Below, piece after piece: positions 31,257 to 43,227 of a stretch of DNA of 64,000 bases. The position numbers and the translations under genes were made by a program. Numbering within the stretch: the first letter of the stretch is position 1; the number at the start of each line of letters is the position of its first letter. Origin of the DNA: Myotis daubentonii (taxonomy: Eukaryota; Chordata; Mammalia; Chiroptera; Vespertilionidae); the NCBI RefSeq assembly GCF_963259705.1, contig NC_081844.1, positions 110,174,965 through 110,238,964 on the forward strand. The letters are read 5' to 3'. Under the pieces are notes generated by a model. The model made no database searches, was not told the origin of the DNA, and worked only from the letters and a program-made list of their open reading frames with translations.

Positions 31257-32704
31257 CCCTCCGGTGCGAGGATTTGGAACAGTCTCTCCTGATGGAATCG
31301 GTTCCCGTGTCGGGAGTGAGTGCGGCCTCCGCGGGCTGGCTCCCTGGAGGCCTGGGTCTGTCTGCTCCTGGCGGCTTTCTCCATCCCCCGGACACAGGGA
31401 ACCCCACCCCCGGGGGCCGTGTTAGAACGGAGCCTCGTCCCCGACCCAGGCGCTGGCAATGCTGACAGTGACCTGCGTGGGGCAGCTCCGCACAGAGCCT
31501 GCCCCACCCCCGCCTGGTAAGAGGCCATCTGTCCCTGGCTCGCCTGGTCGGGAGGAACGGCTTGTTCTGGGGGGCAGGGGGCGGGGGGGAAATCTGGGCT
31601 TTTCTGCTGGGGCCGCCCAAACAGACCCCCCCTTCCCAGTCCCTGCGGCCGGGAGGCTGCACGCTCCCAGGGCTGGGGCACGGCGGACGGTGGCCACACA
31701 GCCAAACCAGGAGGGCGAGCCGTGCGGCCCGGGGGCCTGGAGGGACCCAATTAGGGCCCCAAGCTGTGGGGTGGTGCCCGGGCCGGGCTGCAGCGAGGAC
31801 GTGGCAGCGGTTCAAAGGCCAAGGCTGCCTTCCCCAGGGCTCCAGGCGGCCGGGAGCGAACCCGTGTCCGCGGGCAGGCCTGCCGCTAGGAGCTCTGCGT
31901 GGCATTGCCGAGGCTCCGATGAATAAAATATGGGACGGATGAATTATTGCTAAACCAACGTGTGCGTGGGCGGGCGCGAGCAGAGGCCGGAGCCGGCGGC
32001 CGGGGCCCAGCCAGGCCGGGTCTGTGCCTCCGCGGTGCACGGGCTGCTGGTTTTGTCTCACTGTCTGAGCCAACGTTCAAGGAAGGAGTGGTGCATGCGG
32101 AGCACACGCGCACACACGCATGCACACACATGCACACATGCATGCGCACACACGTGTACCTGCACGGCCCGTGTCCGCACCCCTGCAGGCCTGCGGCTCC
32201 GCTATGGAACGGGCCACACTGGCCGCGTCTGGGGCAGCGACACTCTGTGGTGGGCACGTGCCGGCAGCCCTGCCTCGGGCCTGTGTCCTCCCCGCTCTGT
32301 GCGACCCGGGAGAAGAGGAGCCGGAGCAGGGAGCACCTTAGGGATCTTGGCTGCCGCCTGCTTCTCTCCGCACTTTCCCTCCTGGCCTCCCCGGGTGCGG
32401 GGCCGGCACACACCCCGTGGCCCACGCGGGCCCAACACTGTTTCCCTAAGGAAAGGTTTTCTTTGTTCAGTCTGTGTTGTTGCAAGTATTATATCTGTCT
32501 CCTCTCCCCCGTTCACCTCTCCCAGCCGCCCTGCCCCTTGAACAAAGTTTCATTAGACGCAGCCGTGCCCGTGGCCTGCAGGCTGCGGCGGCCGCTTTGT
32601 GCTTCCGTGGCCGAGCCGAGTGGCTGCCCAGACCGGCCCGCCCACGAAGCCGTGAGCACCAAGGATCTGGCCCCTCGGGCAGCTTGCTGACCTCTGCTCT
32701 GGGG
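31257..32704. other. GC-rich stretch with small AT-rich pocket and CA-rich run
   Basis: At 31915-31955 a short AT-richer, CpG-bearing segment (GATGAATAAAATATGGGACG, GATGAATTATTGCTAAACC) may be part of a conserved element. At 32098-32165 an interrupted CA/CG run follows. No exon recognised. Confidence 0.4.
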
Positions 32705-32875
32705 TCAAGTTGTGACCCTGAGGCTGTTTAACCTAGACAACGCTGAGCTCCCAGGGCCTCATCTCCCAGCGGGGCCGCAGGAGGCTCTGCCCACCGAGCT
32801 GTGGGGAGTAAATGAGAGGAGACAGGCCTGGCACACAGTGGCGTGTCCGAGTCAACAGACGGTACCCGCTCTTCG
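32705..32875 (+). mobile_element. MIR
   Basis: GGGGAGTAAATGAGAGGAGA and CAGGCCTGGCACACAGTGGC stand in MIR order after a diverged CTCATCTCCCAGCGGGG segment. Confidence 0.7.
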
Positions 32876-33329
32876 TCAAAACGCTGGTGGTAAAGGGTGA
32901 GAATAGCAAAAGGCAGCCACATGCTGACTCCACGGGCAGAGTTGTCCTGGGCCTTCAGGACACTCCAGGTACTGCCCCCCCGTCCCCCCGCCACCCCTCT
33001 TCCCCCCGAGACCCCGTCTAAAGGGCCCCAGGCACCCCTGGGCAGAGTCGGTGGTGGCGGGCACACAGCCCACAGCCCATTCAGCTCCAGAAACATGCGG
33101 GAGGCACCAGGCTGGCCAGACGCGCCCCCAGGTGCTGCATGCCCGCAGCCCATGCCGTCACGTGGTGCAAACGGTGGCGGAGCACAAAGCTCTTGGAGGG
33201 GTGCCCCGTAGCCAGAGCCCAGCCCAGGCTGAGACCGCCCCTGGGCCTCCCCACCGATGGCCTCCTGTGGGCAGTCAGGTGACGCGTTCCCTCTCTCACC
33301 TCCGACCTGGAACAGCCCGGCGTAGCTGT
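32876..33329. other. GC-rich stretch
   Basis: Nothing recognised. Confidence 0.4.
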
Positions 33330-33445
33330 CATCTTTACCAACGTCAGCTACGGAGGGAGAGAACGAGGCTCGGGGGCTGAGAAACTTACCCAGATCCCGA
33401 GGCAGGAGATGGCAGAGCTGAGATTCAAGCACAGGAATCCAGGCC
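33330..33445 (-). mobile_element. MIR
   Basis: Antisense MIR: GAGGCTCGGGGGCTGAGAAA, CTTACCCAGATCCCGAGG, TGGCAGAGCTGAGATTCAAG. Confidence 0.8.
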
Positions 33446-33879
33446 GCCTTCCTGCCTGGAACGGGCCAGTGATACACGGGACGCAGGGCACCCTGAGTGG
33501 TAAAACGGGGGCCACTCCAATTGGTAGCCCTGCCCCGTGCCCCTCAGGCAGGCAGGGCGTGACTGGCCACCCGAGCGCCATTCCTCTCAGCTTCGGGTCC
33601 CTGGACGACGTGTCCCCCGCCGCCTGGTTCAGCATCCCCTCCCTTCCGTGCTGTTTTCTGGAAATGGTGCTGCAGACACGCCCTGCCAGCCGCCATCCTT
33701 GCAGCATGCAGTTACCCTGGTTTATTAGCTCTTTAAGCTGCTGGACTCTCTCCTTGCCATGACCTTACTCTCCGTCTTTCTTCTCGCTTTACCCAGGGTT
33801 CCTGCTCGTCAAGGGAGAGGCGGCCACAGACTCAGAGAAAGAATATTTCAACCAACAGCGGTGCCTTTTACATATATAT
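33446..33879. other. Non-repetitive stretch
   Basis: Nothing recognised; becomes AT-rich toward the L1. Confidence 0.4.
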
Positions 33880-36660
33880 GGTCACAATGTTTTAAAAGAG
33901 GAGGTTAAAGGGACCTACGTGGAAGTAAGGTTTTTACATGATACTTGCGCGGTGAAGTATCGATGCCAGTAGACTGTAATGAGCCGTGCACATACACTGG
34001 CATCCCTACACACAATCTCCCTCAGAAAACGGGAGGGAAAGTAACACTCCCAGCTCAGTTTACGAGGCTAATCCTATCCCGACATCAGAGCCAGGAACAG
34101 ATAATGCAAATCAAGAACAACGCAAGCCAATCGCTCTCATAAATTCAGATGCAAAAATCCTCAGCGACAAAAAAAAAGTTAGCAAATTGAATCCAGTGCT
34201 TTATATTAAAAAAATGATACACCGTGACCAAATGGGCTTATGCCAGGGATGCAACGCTGGCTCAGTACTCAAAAATCAACACAGTCGACTCTATCAACAG
34301 ACGAAGGAAGGACAACCATATGATCTTATCAATGTGTGCAAACAGAAAAGCATTGGGCAAAATTCACTCCCTACCCAGGCATTATGACACCCTCAGAACA
34401 CTAGCACTGCGGGAGGGGGGTCCCTCCACGTGACAAAGAGCACCTCAAAACCCTCAGCGACGGTCGTGCGTGATGGTGACAGGCTGCGGCTCTCCTCGAA
34501 GACGGGGAGCAAAGGACGCTGTCCTCTCTGGCCGCCTCCTCCGCGCGGTCCTGAAGCTCCGGCCGTTCGATACGGCGAGAGGAGGGATGAGGACACGGAG
34601 ATTAGAAGACATAGGCCCGCCGCTGCTTGCGGATGGCGTGGTTGGTGTAGAGAACGCGCTTGGGCCCCTTCTACGGCGTCTACAACACGTCTCCTAGAAC
34701 TAGCGCGGCCTCCGGCAGCGCCAGGACACAGGCCAGCCCCCCGTCAGCGTGCTAACAGTACACATGTGAGAGCCCAAGCGACAAGCTGTTATGATTGCTC
34801 CACAGGAAATTAAGTATAAATCTACAGAAGCGGGTGCGGAACGTGCAGCCTTGAACGTTACAAATACTAACCAAATAAATTGGAAAAAAGACCTAAATAA
34901 ATGGGGGGCTATCCCATGGCCAAGGGTGACAAGATTCAACACAGCCAGAGAAGCCATGCTCCCCAAATTGATCTACGGGTGCCGTGGAATCGCTGTCGCA
35001 GCCCCAGCAACAGCTTTCACAGACGCGCTCGTGCTAAGCTCTCAGGGAAAGGCGCAGGGCCCGGAGTCGGAAGACGGGGTCTGGGAAAGAACTGGGAGGA
35101 CTCTCTCTCCGATACTGGGGCTCTCTGTGTAGTCGCAGTGACCAAAACAGAGTCGTCTGGGCAGAGGGAACCGACACAGAGGTCCGTGGAACAGAATTAA
35201 AAACCCAGAAACTGACTCACACACATGCTCAGTTGGTGGTGTTGGTTTTTTAAAAAATATATATTTTTTTTATTCATTTCAGAGAGGAAGGGAGAGGGAG
35301 ACGAAGAGAGAGAGAGAAACATCAATGAGGAGAGAGAATCACTCATCGGCTGCCTCCTGCACGTCCCCCACTGGGGACCGAGCCCGTCACCCAGGCATGT
35401 GCCCTTGACCGGAATCGAACCCAGGACCCTCCAGTCCGCAGGCCGACTCTCTGTCCACTGAGACAAACCAGCGAGGGCTCAGTTGGTTTTTCAAAAGAGG
35501 AAAAGGAATTCAGTCTAAGACGGGCGGTGGGGGGAGGGGGGACGGCATTCAGCCATTGGGGCTGCAGCAACTGGACCCCACAAACAGCAGCAACAAAATG
35601 AGCCTCACCGTGTCTCCAAAATGTAACTCAAAATGGACCACGGGCCTAAGTGAAAACACAGTGATACACTTTTTAGGAAAAAAGCAGGCGGAAATCTTTA
35701 GGAGCCAGGGCCGCACAAAGCGCTCATGGGAGCACATTGAATAGAGGGACACTGGGTAATTAGGCTTCATCAACACGGAACGCTTCGCTCTGGAGAGACT
35801 CTGCGAAGAGGGTGAAAAGGGGAGCCACGGGCTGGGAGACAATGTTTGCAAACCACACAGCTAACAGGCAGCGCAGATCTAGACTCTATAACGGTCTCTC
35901 CAAACACACGGTAAATAAGCAATCCAATTAGAAAACTGGCAACAGGCACAAACCCACAGCCCACCAGAGAGGGTGCGCAGAAGGCAATGCAAACATGGGA
36001 AGAGGCGGGCGTCGTTAGCCGGCAGGGGGCGCGGACCAGAGACGCCGTGGCCATCGCTTCTCTCCTGGCAGATGGCTCCAGTCAACAGTGAGGACATCCA
36101 GTCGGGGAGGGTGTGGAGAGGCCGGGCCACGCAGGCCACGCCGGCGGCAGCCTCACACCGTGCAACCAGCCACGCCGCCCGCAAGCCGCTCCTGGACGTT
36201 TATCCCGGAGAAGTAAAAACTTACGGTCACACTGAAATCTGCACGGGGACGTTCGTTCATCGTAGCCCCGAGCCGGGAACGACCCGATGGCCGTGTGTCC
36301 CTCCCGTGGAACACTACTCGGCAATAAAGAAGAGCCGCGCTGATGCTCACAGTCACTTGGACGGATCTCAAGAGAATGATGCTGCGCGATGAAAGCCAGA
36401 TCTCATATCACACAGCGTGCGATTCCATTTATATGACCCTCTGAAAACGGCAGAACTAGAGACAGAACAGATCCTGCTGCCCGGGGCGGGGTGGGGGGCG
36501 GGCGGGGGAGAAGCGGTAGCTCTGGCTGTAAAAGCTGCACGAGGGGCCCTGTGATGGGGCTGTTACGTGTGGACCGTGGACGGCACCCATCACACCATCC
36601 ACACGTTATAAAGCTGTGTAGGACGGAACGCACACACATGCACACAGCGTGGGGAAGAAC
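33880..36660 (+). mobile_element. LINE-1, inter-ORF piece, ORF2 reverse-transcriptase region and 3' UTR (decayed)
   Basis: Starts with inter-ORF text (GGAAGTAAGGTTTTTACATG, CCAGTAGACTGTAATGAGCC). It then jumps into the ORF2 RT region near 34130-34370, where a broken frame shows NSDAKIL, IKKMIHRDQMG and similar L1 words. It continues with ORF2 C-terminal text (AACTCAAAATGGACCACGGG near 35626) and the L1M 3' UTR (GGAACACTACTCGGCAATAA near 36307; GATTCCATTTATATGACCCT near 36421). Stops and frameshifts throughout: a dead copy. A VES sits at 35238-35477. Confidence 0.88.
35238..35477 (-). mobile_element. VES-type SINE with 10-bp target duplication
   Basis: Minus-strand VES inside the L1, flanked by CTCAGTTGGT at 35228-35237 and 35478-35487. 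The head variant (CTGCGGACTGGAGGGTCC) belongs to the ATAGAGC-type rather than the ATGAACCAGG-type seen elsewhere. Confidence 0.95.
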
Positions 36661-37314
36661 TGTGGGGTGCCGGGAGGTGACCCCGGCTTCTGCCTCCGTC
36701 TGTGTCCCCTGCAGCGTGTGCGGGGGTGCACCTTGTCCGCAGGCCCGGGATTGCGATGCTGGTCAGGTCTGTGCTCAGTGGACACCACCCCCCTGCGGTC
36801 CCCACTCAGGTCCTAGCAGCACCTCGGGCCCTGGGAGCTCAGAACTGAGTCATTATCACGCTTCCCATCGACCCACCTGCCCTCCAGGTGCCACCCCCCC
36901 CCCGCCCACCCCAGGCCACCTGCCGCTTTCAGGCACCCACATGGGTCTCCGGGCTCCTGTCTGGGCGGAGGGAGGGATCCCACCTCATTCTCGCTGGGCC
37001 AGCCGTGCCTCCCTCACCACCTGCCAGCGGTCCTGAGAGCCTGTGTATCAGCCCCGTGTGGTGGGAGGCTGGGAAGGGAAGGGGCCGTGTCCCTGTCCCC
37101 TCCCGGGTACGTGGGAGAGCCGTGGATGCCTGTGCGAGTCCCCGAGGGGCCGAGGGGCTGCGTGAGCCTCGATTCCCGTGGCTTTTGGAAAACACGCGCC
37201 TCGCTGCGGCTGCCAGCACCCTGCTTTCCGGTGATCGATGGTTGGGCGCTGTGTGGGGGTGAACTGCGTTTCCACTCGGCTGCCCCTAGGGTGGTGGATA
37301 AAGCTGCAATTTAG
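36661..37314. other. GC-rich stretch
   Basis: Nothing recognised. Confidence 0.4.
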
Positions 37315-37385
37315 ATCCAATCAATAAACGTTTATTGAGCAATTTTTCTTTGCGGGCAAGGGGGCGGGCATGGTGGGCACACAAA
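37315..37385 (-). mobile_element. L2/MIR3-like 3' fragment
   Basis: CAATCAATAAACGTTTATTG AGC is the antisense 3' end shared by L2-like elements. Followed by non-repetitive sequence to 37662. Confidence 0.6.
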
Positions 37386-37662
37386 GGGAGGCGTGCGGGA
37401 GGATTCGCCATGGAAACGTCCGCTCTCGCGCTCGCTCTGCGGCGTTTACCTCGGCTTGTAAATAAACAACAGGGACGGTTTTGGGGGCGACGGAGGCAGG
37501 AAAGAAGATCACAAGCGTGCCCTGCGCATCCCACATGGGACGCACGTCGGAGCGGGTGAGGCGAGTCTGACGGGAGGGGATCGCACAGCTGTCCCTCTCC
37601 ACACTTCCGCTGGAGCAAATCCCACCATGAGCACTCGTTTCTTCGGTTAAAATATAATACAG

Positions 37663-37893
37663 GCTCTAGCTGGTGTGGCTCAGTGGATAGAGCGTCGGCC
37701 TGCGGACAGAAGGGTCCCAGGTTTGATTCCAGTCCAGGGCACCTGCCCGGGTTTGGGGCTCCATGCCCAGTGTGGGGCATACAGGAGGCAGCCGATCAGT
37801 GATTCTCGCTCATCATTGATGTTTCTGTCTCTCTCTCCCTCTCTTCCTCTCTGAAATCAATAAAAATATATATTTTAAAATATATATATATTT
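37663..37893 (+). mobile_element. VES-type SINE, first of a head-to-tail pair
   Basis: Full sense VES: GCTGGTGTGGCTCAGTGGAT AGAGCGTCGG head, core GGAGGCAGCCGATCAGTGAT and a TATATATTTTAAAATATATA tail that runs into the next copy. Confidence 0.92.
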
Positions 37894-38113
37894 AGCCCTA
37901 ACCAGTTTGGCTCAGTGGATAGAGCATCGGCCTGCGGACTGAAGGGTCCCAGGTTCGATTCCGGTCAAGGGCATGTACCTGGGTTGCAGGCACATCCCCA
38001 GTAGGGGGTGTGAGGAGGCAGCTGATCGATGTTTCTCTCTCATCGATGTTTCTAACTCTCTATCCCTCTCCCTTCCTCTCTGTAAAAAATCAATAAAGTA
38101 TATTTTAAAAAGA
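37894..38113 (+). mobile_element. VES-type SINE, second of the pair
   Basis: Full-length, little-diverged VES: GGCTCAGTGGATAGAGCATC, B box GGTTCGATTCCGGTC, CATGTACCTGGGTTGC, AGCTGATCGATGTTTCTCTC, then an AATCAATAAAGTATATTTTA tail. Confidence 0.94.
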
Positions 38114-38945
38114 ATATATATATACATATATATGGTGCAGTATTGGTAACTGTGCTGCACATTAGATCCCCAGAAAGTACTCATCTTATAACGGAAAGCT
38201 TGTAGCTTTGACTAACTCCTCCCCTCCCCCCTCCCCCCTCCCCCCTCCCCAGCCCATGGCTACCACCACTCCACTCTCCGGTTCTGAGTTCAGCTTTCCC
38301 AGATTCTACATATTAGCGAGATCACACGCTGCGTGTCTCTCTGTGCCTGGCTTATCCACTTAGCACCATGGCCTCCAGGTTCGTTACAAACTGCAGGATT
38401 CCGTTCTTTACTAAGGCCGAGTAACAATCGTGTGCGTGTGTGTGTGCGCACGCATGTGTGTGCGTGTGTAACATTTTCCTTCATCTATTGGTGGACACAG
38501 GCCGTTTCCACGCCTTGGCTGTTGTGAATATCGCTGCCCTGAGCCTGGGCCGCGGATCTCCCTCCCAGACACCGCGGTCCTCTCCTCCGGGGATGCGCCC
38601 AGACGGGGGAGTGCTGGGCCGAGCTATTTTTAGGCGGGTTTTTCTTTAGGAGCCTCCGTGCTATTTCCATAATGACTGCACCAATTTACATTCTCATTAA
38701 GGGCTCGCTGTTCTCCGCGTCCTTGCCAACGCTCGTTACCGCTGTCTTTTGGATGACGCCGCCCTCCCGGGTGTGAGGTGCGAGTCGCTGCGGCCTGGGT
38801 TGCACCTCCCTGGCGATCAGTGGCGTGGAGCTCCCCCCGTGTGCCTGCTGCCGCGTGCATGTCAGTGGGAGGACGTCTGCTCGGGGCCTGTGAGCGTGTG
38901 TCACTGGGTTCCTTGGGGGTTGCCCCTCAGGACCCTTTGCCAAGC
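38114..38945 (-). mobile_element. LINE-1 3' part, antisense
   Basis: The plus strand follows the antisense L1 3' order: TAGATCCCCAGAAAGTACTC, a CCCCTCC run (38221-38252), CTGTGCCTGGCTTATCCACT, ACACAGGCCGTTTCCACGCC TTGGCTGTTGTGAATAT, CTGCACCAATTTACATTCTC, and CAGGACCCTTTGCC at its end. A GTGTGTGCG run at about 38430-38468 interrupts it. Confidence 0.88.
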
Positions 38946-39194
38946 TGGGGGTGCCTTTACCTGTGCTCTCCCTGGACCACGGACAACAAGGCCCATTCGG
39001 GTGTTTATAACGTCACTCGCTGCATGCAATTCACTTCGTATAAATGTATGTTGCTATGAAAAAAGCTCCTGGTTGATTAAAGCTCGAGTCCCGCCTACAG
39101 GTGCCTCAGCAGGGCCGGACCCACGGATTTTGCAGACCTTCTACCGCCCGCGGGCGGGACGTCCCCACCCTGACCGAGAACATCCGCACCCATG

Positions 39195-39490
39195 GTCTCT
39201 GCAGGGGACTCTCACATGACTCCTTCAGACCCGACTCGAATGCCACTTCCTCCGAGAAGCTCTCCCTGATTCCGCTGCTGCAGCCATCATGGCCTGCTCT
39301 CTTCACCCACCGCAGACCCAGCCTCTCACCTGCTCTCACACTTATCCTTCGCCGTGTCTCCCTTTCTCACAAGACGACGGGTTTCCTGAGGGCAGGCCAG
39401 TGCGTGACTGCTGTGAGGTCAAACCCCACGCTGGGCCGGACACACCCCTGGATCGACCACCGCTGGATCGAGGGAATGCATGACGGACTG
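39195..39490 (+). mobile_element. L2 3' end
   Basis: TGACTCCTTCAGACCCGACT CGAATGCCACTTCCTCCGAG AAGCTCTCCCTGATTCC is a well-kept L2 3' segment, followed by the GTTTCCTGAGGGCAGGCCAG block. Confidence 0.8.
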
Positions 39491-40933
39491 AACTTCCCGG
39501 ATGTCGGACAGGCCTGAGAGCGGCCTCACCCACGCGTGCACGCTCCTCCCAGGCCCCATGGAAATGCACCAGGTGAGTCACCCCAGCCTCCAGGGCTTGA
39601 CGAAGGACCACGCCCCTCCAGGCCACTGCGGCTGCCCAGCCCGCCCGCCAGTCTCTGGTGTTCATCCTGCCTCCTCCTCTCTCTGTTCTGATGCCCTGAC
39701 ATCGGGGCCTGCAGACTTCCCAGGGGCTGACCCCCCAGGGTCGGCTGAGTCCCAGAGACAGAAAACCACTCCCCCAGGAGCACACCTCTCAGATGCACCC
39801 CCCCCAGTCCAGCACCCGCCCCCCCGTGGGCTCCCACACTCCGGCCGGGTCCCAGACAGCGAGGGACCGCCCTGCGCCCAGAGCCCGCCAGAGTGACCGG
39901 AACGGCAGCCCGGCGCGCCCCCGCCCGCCCACTCCTCCCGCGGAACCAGGGCGGCTCCCTGCACCCTCCCTCTGCCCCCCGCTCCCGGTGCTGCCCCACG
40001 GCCCGCGTGGCCGGCGTGGGAACCGCGAGTAAAGACCGTCTCCCAGTGGCCGTGTCTCCCTTGAAACGCTGTCCCTGACAGCAGCTCCCACCAGGGAGTA
40101 GGCCAGCCAGGCCAGCTCCTCGGGGTGCGAGGCCCACAGCTCCGTGGCGGGGGGAGCGGCAGGAGCACCTCACGCAGCTCCCAGCGCCCCCTGCCCCAGC
40201 GGCCCACACCTGGTCTCCCCCCAACCGCCCCCCCGCCCGCCAGACCCCCCACTGCACCCGTGGCCGAGCGCGGCAGGGAACGCGGGGCGGAGCTGGCTCT
40301 GCGCCTCTGGCCTTGACCACCCGTCGCGCTGAGAACGGATGGCCGCCCTGAGTGAGCATGTGTAACTACAACCCCCCCCCCCCCCCGGCGTCATTTCAGG
40401 TTGCGCTTTGCCGGGCCGTGACCTAGTTTGTCACCAGGAAATATGGGGGCCGTGTGTTAACAGAGCAGACTCCTCAGAGACGAGGCCCGAGGACGGATGG
40501 GCCATAAAAGCGCTCCGGCATCGGTGCCTGGAGACGGATGGCCGAGCCCGGAGCCCGGCTGCCCTCGCCTCCGGCCAGAGGGGGGGCGTTGGGGAGGGCT
40601 GCTTTCAGCTGGGACGCGGCCGGAGAGGACCGCTATTTGCCGGCCCTTCCCTGGGGGGGTGGGTCTGGGGGGGGCGCCTGTGAGACACACTCCCCAGACG
40701 TCCGCGTGTAGTGCTTGCAGGACGCACCTGGGCCAGCTTCAGGGGCTCGGTCACCCGTGACCAGCGAGGGCTCGGCCGGGAGAGAAGCCTCGGGATGCGG
40801 GACACACAGACCCGGACGCACTGACGGCTCCAGCCTCGCTCTCCCCAGGGAGCAGACTGTAGATTAAAGGTGGGTTCCCCCCGTCCTTCCTCCCACCCGC
40901 TGGGCGTGTCGACGGCACTGACGTTACCCAGAG
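39491..40933. other. GC-rich stretch
   Basis: No gene or repeat recognised. C-run at about 40371-40387. The 277-residue minus-strand frame has the composition expected of GC-rich chance ORFs. Confidence 0.4.
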
Positions 40934-41439
40934 TGTGGAGAGCGACTTGAACAGGTTCAAGCCTCGGACTAATCCGGGATGAGGCCCAGAAATCAGGGCT
41001 TTAAAAAGATTCCCAGCTGGTTCTAATGTGCAGCCAAGGTGGAGAACCACTGGACCAATGAGAGGGCACGGTCCTCTCGTGGCAAAGCCACGTGCAGGTC
41101 CCAGCACAATGACAGCCAACGGCTGTGGCTGTGAGCTTGACCTCCTGGTCCGAACCCGTGGGCCCAGGTGGCTGAGTGATCTGGGCTGCGGGAGGGGCAG
41201 CCAGTAAACAAAGCTCGGTCAGGTGCATGTGATTGAGTGGATCCGGAACCGGGAGAACGTTGTAAACATCTTGACCTGCCCTTGCTTTGCCTCCTGGGAT
41301 CTGCTATAAAGTAAAGACGGCTCGCAGGCCGTGGCCCTGTCTCTCCATCCGAGAGCAGCGTCCCACCCGGCCCCAGATTCATTCTCTGTTCGTCTTCTTT
41401 AATCCTTCACCCCCCACCCCCAGGTTCACCCTGGCTGCA
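40934..41439 (+). mobile_element. LTR-like interspersed repeat, copy B
   Basis: Inverted homologue of 8345-8806. Begins TGTGGAGAGC, includes a GATCTGCTATAAAGTAAAGA TATA-like segment near 41300 and ends near CCCTGGCTGCA. A MER5-like segment occupies 40974-41052. Length, TG/CA ends and a single promoter-like box suit a solo LTR; the family is unnamed here. Confidence 0.7.
40974..41052 (-). mobile_element. MER5-like hAT-Charlie fragment inside LTR-like copy B
   Basis: The complement starts CAGTGGTTCTCCACCTTGGC and continues TGCACATTAGAACCAGCTGG, the MER5 5' half. It is bracketed by GGACTAAT (40966-40973) and GGACCAAT (41052-41059). Copy A has a single GGACTAAT and no insert. Confidence 0.8.
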
Positions 41440-41479
41440 CGGAGCGCGGCACCAGAGGGCCCAGTTCCACGCTGACTGG

Positions 41480-41740
41480 GGAGACCTTCAGAGAGACCCC
41501 GAGTGGATGCGGCGAGTGTCCCTTTGTGCGTGTTTTATCCCGCGGTGGAGAGCAGCTATTGTGGAGCGCGCTGGCCTATGACACACAGCCGAGTCCATAG
41601 CTGGCGCTCTGCCGCGCCTGGGAATGCCCAGCACAGAGCTGTTTGTACGGCAAGAAGCTCACGCCTGGTGTTTAGAATTAATTTAGCGCCTCGTCAGCTG
41701 CAAGGACATATGCTGTGCGTCTAGAATGATGACACCTCCG
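41480..41740. promoter_or_regulatory. Candidate conserved non-coding element
   Basis: Unique island with GTTTAGAATTAATTTAGCGC near 41669, CAGCTATTGTGGAGCGCGCT near 41550 (SOX-like ATTGTGG) and CAGCTGCAAGGACATATGCT near 41695 (E-boxes). No repeat family seen. Inference only. Confidence 0.4.
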
Positions 41741-43227
41741 CATGTTTGAGGTGGCGGCGGGGTCCCGGGCCTCCCGCGCTCCGACACGGCGTGCTGCGTG
41801 TGTGGACGGCGATCGCAGCCGCCCCCCCGCCCCTCGTGTCTAGAGTCCGAGTCTCAGAGATCAGTGGGCATATGGCACACATCTCAGGGTTGGCACCAGG
41901 CACAGAAAGTCCAGCCCGTGTGCAGGCCGAGCTGGGCAGAGTGTGGCCGCGCCCTTGGCCGCCTCCCCTCCCCGCGCCGTGGCGCTGCCCGCTCCGAGGG
42001 CAGGCGGGCACCTCCAGGACCCGGCGGGCGGCGGGAATCAGCCCCGGCCAGGGCACCCCTGCTCCGCGGCTGGCGGCTCCCGGCAGCCTTCACCTCTGAG
42101 GCAGGAAAAAGGTAACTGCTCGCACCTGGTGGCTCAGAGCTAGAAACTCTGAGTCCGCCAGACTCGCCGCTGCCCCGGGAACGCGGGAAGGAATGGCGGC
42201 CACAGGGCGGGTCAGGCGGAGCCCAGCGGCTCAGGAAGGAGTCGGGAAGAGCGGCGCCCGCCACCGGCCAAGAATGCGCTCCTGGTTCCTGGGTGCCCGA
42301 CAGAGAAGCCCAGACCCTCCTCATTCCCTGTGAGGCCGGGTCCGAGCTCAGTCTGCGCTCAGCAAAGCTTTGCCGCCCCGTGAGGGGTCAGTCACACCGG
42401 AGGACCAGCGAGCCCGCCCCGCCGGCGAGGAGCTGACCTTCCCGGGGTGGAGGGGTCCGCTCGGGCCTCCATAGCCGCACACCACAGACACGCATCTTCT
42501 CACACAGCCCAGGGGCTGGACGCCCAAGTTCAAGGTGCTGTCGGGGCTGGTTCCTGGTGAGAGACTCCTTCTGGCTCACAGACGGCCACCTCCTTGCTGT
42601 CCCTCACATGGCCTGTCCTTCCTGCACCTGCAGAGGGAAGGGGGGGAGAGGGAGAGGGAGGGGGAGAAGGGAGAGGGAGACCCCTGTTGTCTCTTCCTCT
42701 CCCTGTGGGGCCGCCGGGAGGAATTTGGAGGCGGCCATACAGGCATTACTCACATGCGCGACGTGGCCACTGCTGACGGGCAGGTGGGTCCCACACGGCC
42801 TCGGTGACCTCCTGGCAGAGGGGCCGGGCTGGTGGGACAGACACAGGCCTGTCCGGCAGCGGGAAGTCTCTGCCAACAGCAGGTCTGGCCCGGCGACGGG
42901 TGTGACAGCCTGTGTGACAGCCTGCGTGACGGCTAAAGACGGGACAGGCTGTGGGCAGGAACGTCGCCTCCGCGGTCCGCCCCCTGGACGGGGCTGTGCG
43001 GGGTGGAAAGCTCACCTCAGAACCAGGGGCCGGCGGGGACCCCGATTTCAGTGCTGCTTCAGAGGGTGGGCTCTCAAAGGCAGACACCCTCACTGCCTGT
43101 CTTTTGAACCCCGAAGTCTCACGTTTGATGCAAGAACAGGGACCCACCCAGGCTGCCCAAGTGGGGGGATGTCCCCATCAGGCCCTACAGTCCCTGAAGA
43201 CACCGGAGGAGGCGGCAGAAAGACTAT
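41741..43227. other. GC-rich stretch
   Basis: No gene recognised. A purine-rich AGGGAGGGG-type run at about 42640-42690 is the only notable structure. Confidence 0.4.

Noticed and set aside
30784..32073. 429-residue minus-strand frame
   Set aside because: Crosses a 39-bp minisatellite and GC-rich unique sequence; no domain or family recognised.
33880..36660. Functional reverse transcriptase
   Set aside because: L1 ORF2 pieces are 5'-incomplete, frameshifted and interrupted by a SINE.
37894..37975. tRNA gene (A- and B-box-like motifs in VES copies)
   Set aside because: tRNA-derived SINE heads; no complete cloverleaf, and the body continues into the SINE core and tail.
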